DNA from: Alphaproteobacteria bacterium
GTDB lineage: Bacteria > Pseudomonadota > Alphaproteobacteria > DSM-16000 > Inquilinaceae
NCBI GenBank assembly: GCA_028277405.1
Contig: JANQGH010000100.1
Coordinates: 553,835 to 617,834, forward strand
Direction of reading: 5' to 3'
Length of the DNA stretch: 64,000 bases
The position numbers and the translations under genes are program-made. Shown here in pieces: positions 63,417 through 64,000 of the stretch; within the stretch, counting starts at the first letter, position 1; every line of letters starts with the position of its first letter. A model generated the notes under the pieces. It ran no database searches and was not told the DNA's origin. It worked only from the letters and a program-made list of their open reading frames with translations.

Positions 63417-64000
63417 ATGAGCAAGCCTGCGAAGATCGCCTTGATCACGGGCGCCAATCGCGGTCTTGGCCTGGAGGTTGCGATTCAGCTCGGTGCCACC
63501 GGCTTTCGCATCCTGCTTGGCGTGCGTGACCCTGACAAGGCGAACGAAACCGCCAGGCGCCTACGGAGAGACGGCATTGATGCCGTCGCGCTGCCCTTGG
63601 ACGTCGCCGATGCGGATGCCATCGCCGCCGCCGCTGATATCGTCTGGCGCGACCAACCGAAGCTGGACGTGCTGATCAATAACGCCGCCATCCACTACGA
63701 CACCTGGCAACGCGCGATCACGGCTGACTTCACCTCGGTCGACGAGGCCTGGCGCACCAACCTGATGGGCCCGTGGCGACTGACCAACGTACTCTTGCCT
63801 AGCTTGCGCAAATCAAGCGCGCCGCGTGTGGTGAATGTTTCCAGCGAGAGCGGCTCGCTCGCCTCCATGGGGGCCGGCACACCGGCCTATCACGTGACAA
63901 AGGCAGGGTTGAACGCGCTGACCAGAACCATGGCGGCCGAACTGCGGCCCGAGGGCTTTCTGGTCAACGCGATTTGCCCGGGCTGGACGGCGACCGATAT
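63417..64000 (+). CDS. SDR-family oxidoreductase (partial)
   Basis: The 5' 194 codons of a short-chain dehydrogenase that runs off the right edge. The Rossmann motif TGANRGLG (11-18), LINNAAI, and catalytic Ser and Tyr158/Lys162 in YHVTKAG are visible, followed by ICPGWTATD. It resembles carbonyl-reductase-like SDRs. AGGGAG precedes the ATG. It lies 27 bases after the aldo-keto reductase gene. Confidence 0.9.
   Translation, partial: MSKPAKIALITGANRGLGLEVAIQLGATGFRILLGVRDPDKANETARRLRRDGIDAVALPLDVADADAIAAAADIVWRDQPKLDVLINNAAIHYDTWQRAITADFTSVDEAWRTNLMGPWRLTNVLLPSLRKSSAPRVVNVSSESGSLASMGAGTPAYHVTKAGLNALTRTMAAELRPEGFLVNAICPGWTATD

Overview
The window looks like the chromosome of a high-GC alphaproteobacterium, most likely in or near the Rhodospirillales. 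The main clues are a backbone running addB-addA, trxA, folC-accD-trpA-trpB, trpF-pyrF, lapA-ihfB-rpsA-cmk-aroA and a TIGR02300 (FYDLN acid) gene, together with DUF1127 small proteins, an ScfR-type regulator, and TRAP and Liv-type transporters. I see no rRNA, tRNA, CRISPR array, insertion sequence or prophage.

Bases 1-25,600 carry this housekeeping backbone: double-strand-break repair (addBA), thioredoxin, folate and fatty-acid synthesis, tryptophan and pyrimidine synthesis, translation (rpsA), DNA bending (ihfB) and the shikimate step aroA. Two accessory blocks break it. The first (9.4-13.9 kb) lies between trpB and trpF. It holds a YnbA-like/CdsA-like/PlsC-like membrane-lipid trio, an ArsR repressor with a permease, and a phytanoyl-CoA dioxygenase-like enzyme. 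The second (15.3-19.7 kb) lies between pyrF and lapA. It holds a sarcosine-oxidase-like flavoenzyme, a LysR regulator, a DUF1127 small protein, an AGE-family sugar epimerase and an ornithine-cyclodeaminase-like dehydrogenase.

Bases 25.7-37.5 kb are accessory. They contain a DctQ-DctM-DctP TRAP transporter with a DeoR-type regulator, two MFS exporters, a thioesterase, an ECF sigma factor with a soluble zinc anti-sigma factor, an orphan nitrile-hydratase-like (NHLP) leader peptide, a Tat-exported cupredoxin with a DUF4142 partner, and a cupin-AraC regulator with strong inverted repeats upstream. From 37.5 to 42.5 kb is a signalling block: a symporter-histidine kinase fusion, a small membrane protein, a stand-alone receiver, and an ScfR-type regulator that contains a degenerate copy of the kinase dimerisation (HisKA) segment. 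I find this block and the orphan NHLP leader the most intriguing parts of the window.

Bases 42.7-47.9 kb are a complete branched-chain amino-acid/amide-type ABC importer. After an SGNH hydrolase, a LysR gene and a gene-poor AT-rich stretch come a possible heme-oxygenase-like protein and IPP isomerase. Next is the GlgE pathway pair (TreS-maltokinase fusion and GlgE), which turns trehalose into alpha-glucan. A copper-delivery operon follows (DUF2946-like, PCuAC, SCO1). The right end has a GNAT acetyltransferase, a methyltransferase, a membrane protein, an AraC regulator, an aldo-keto reductase and an SDR dehydrogenase that runs off the edge.

All calls come from reading translations and motifs by eye. 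No database search was run, and transport or enzyme substrates are mostly unknown.
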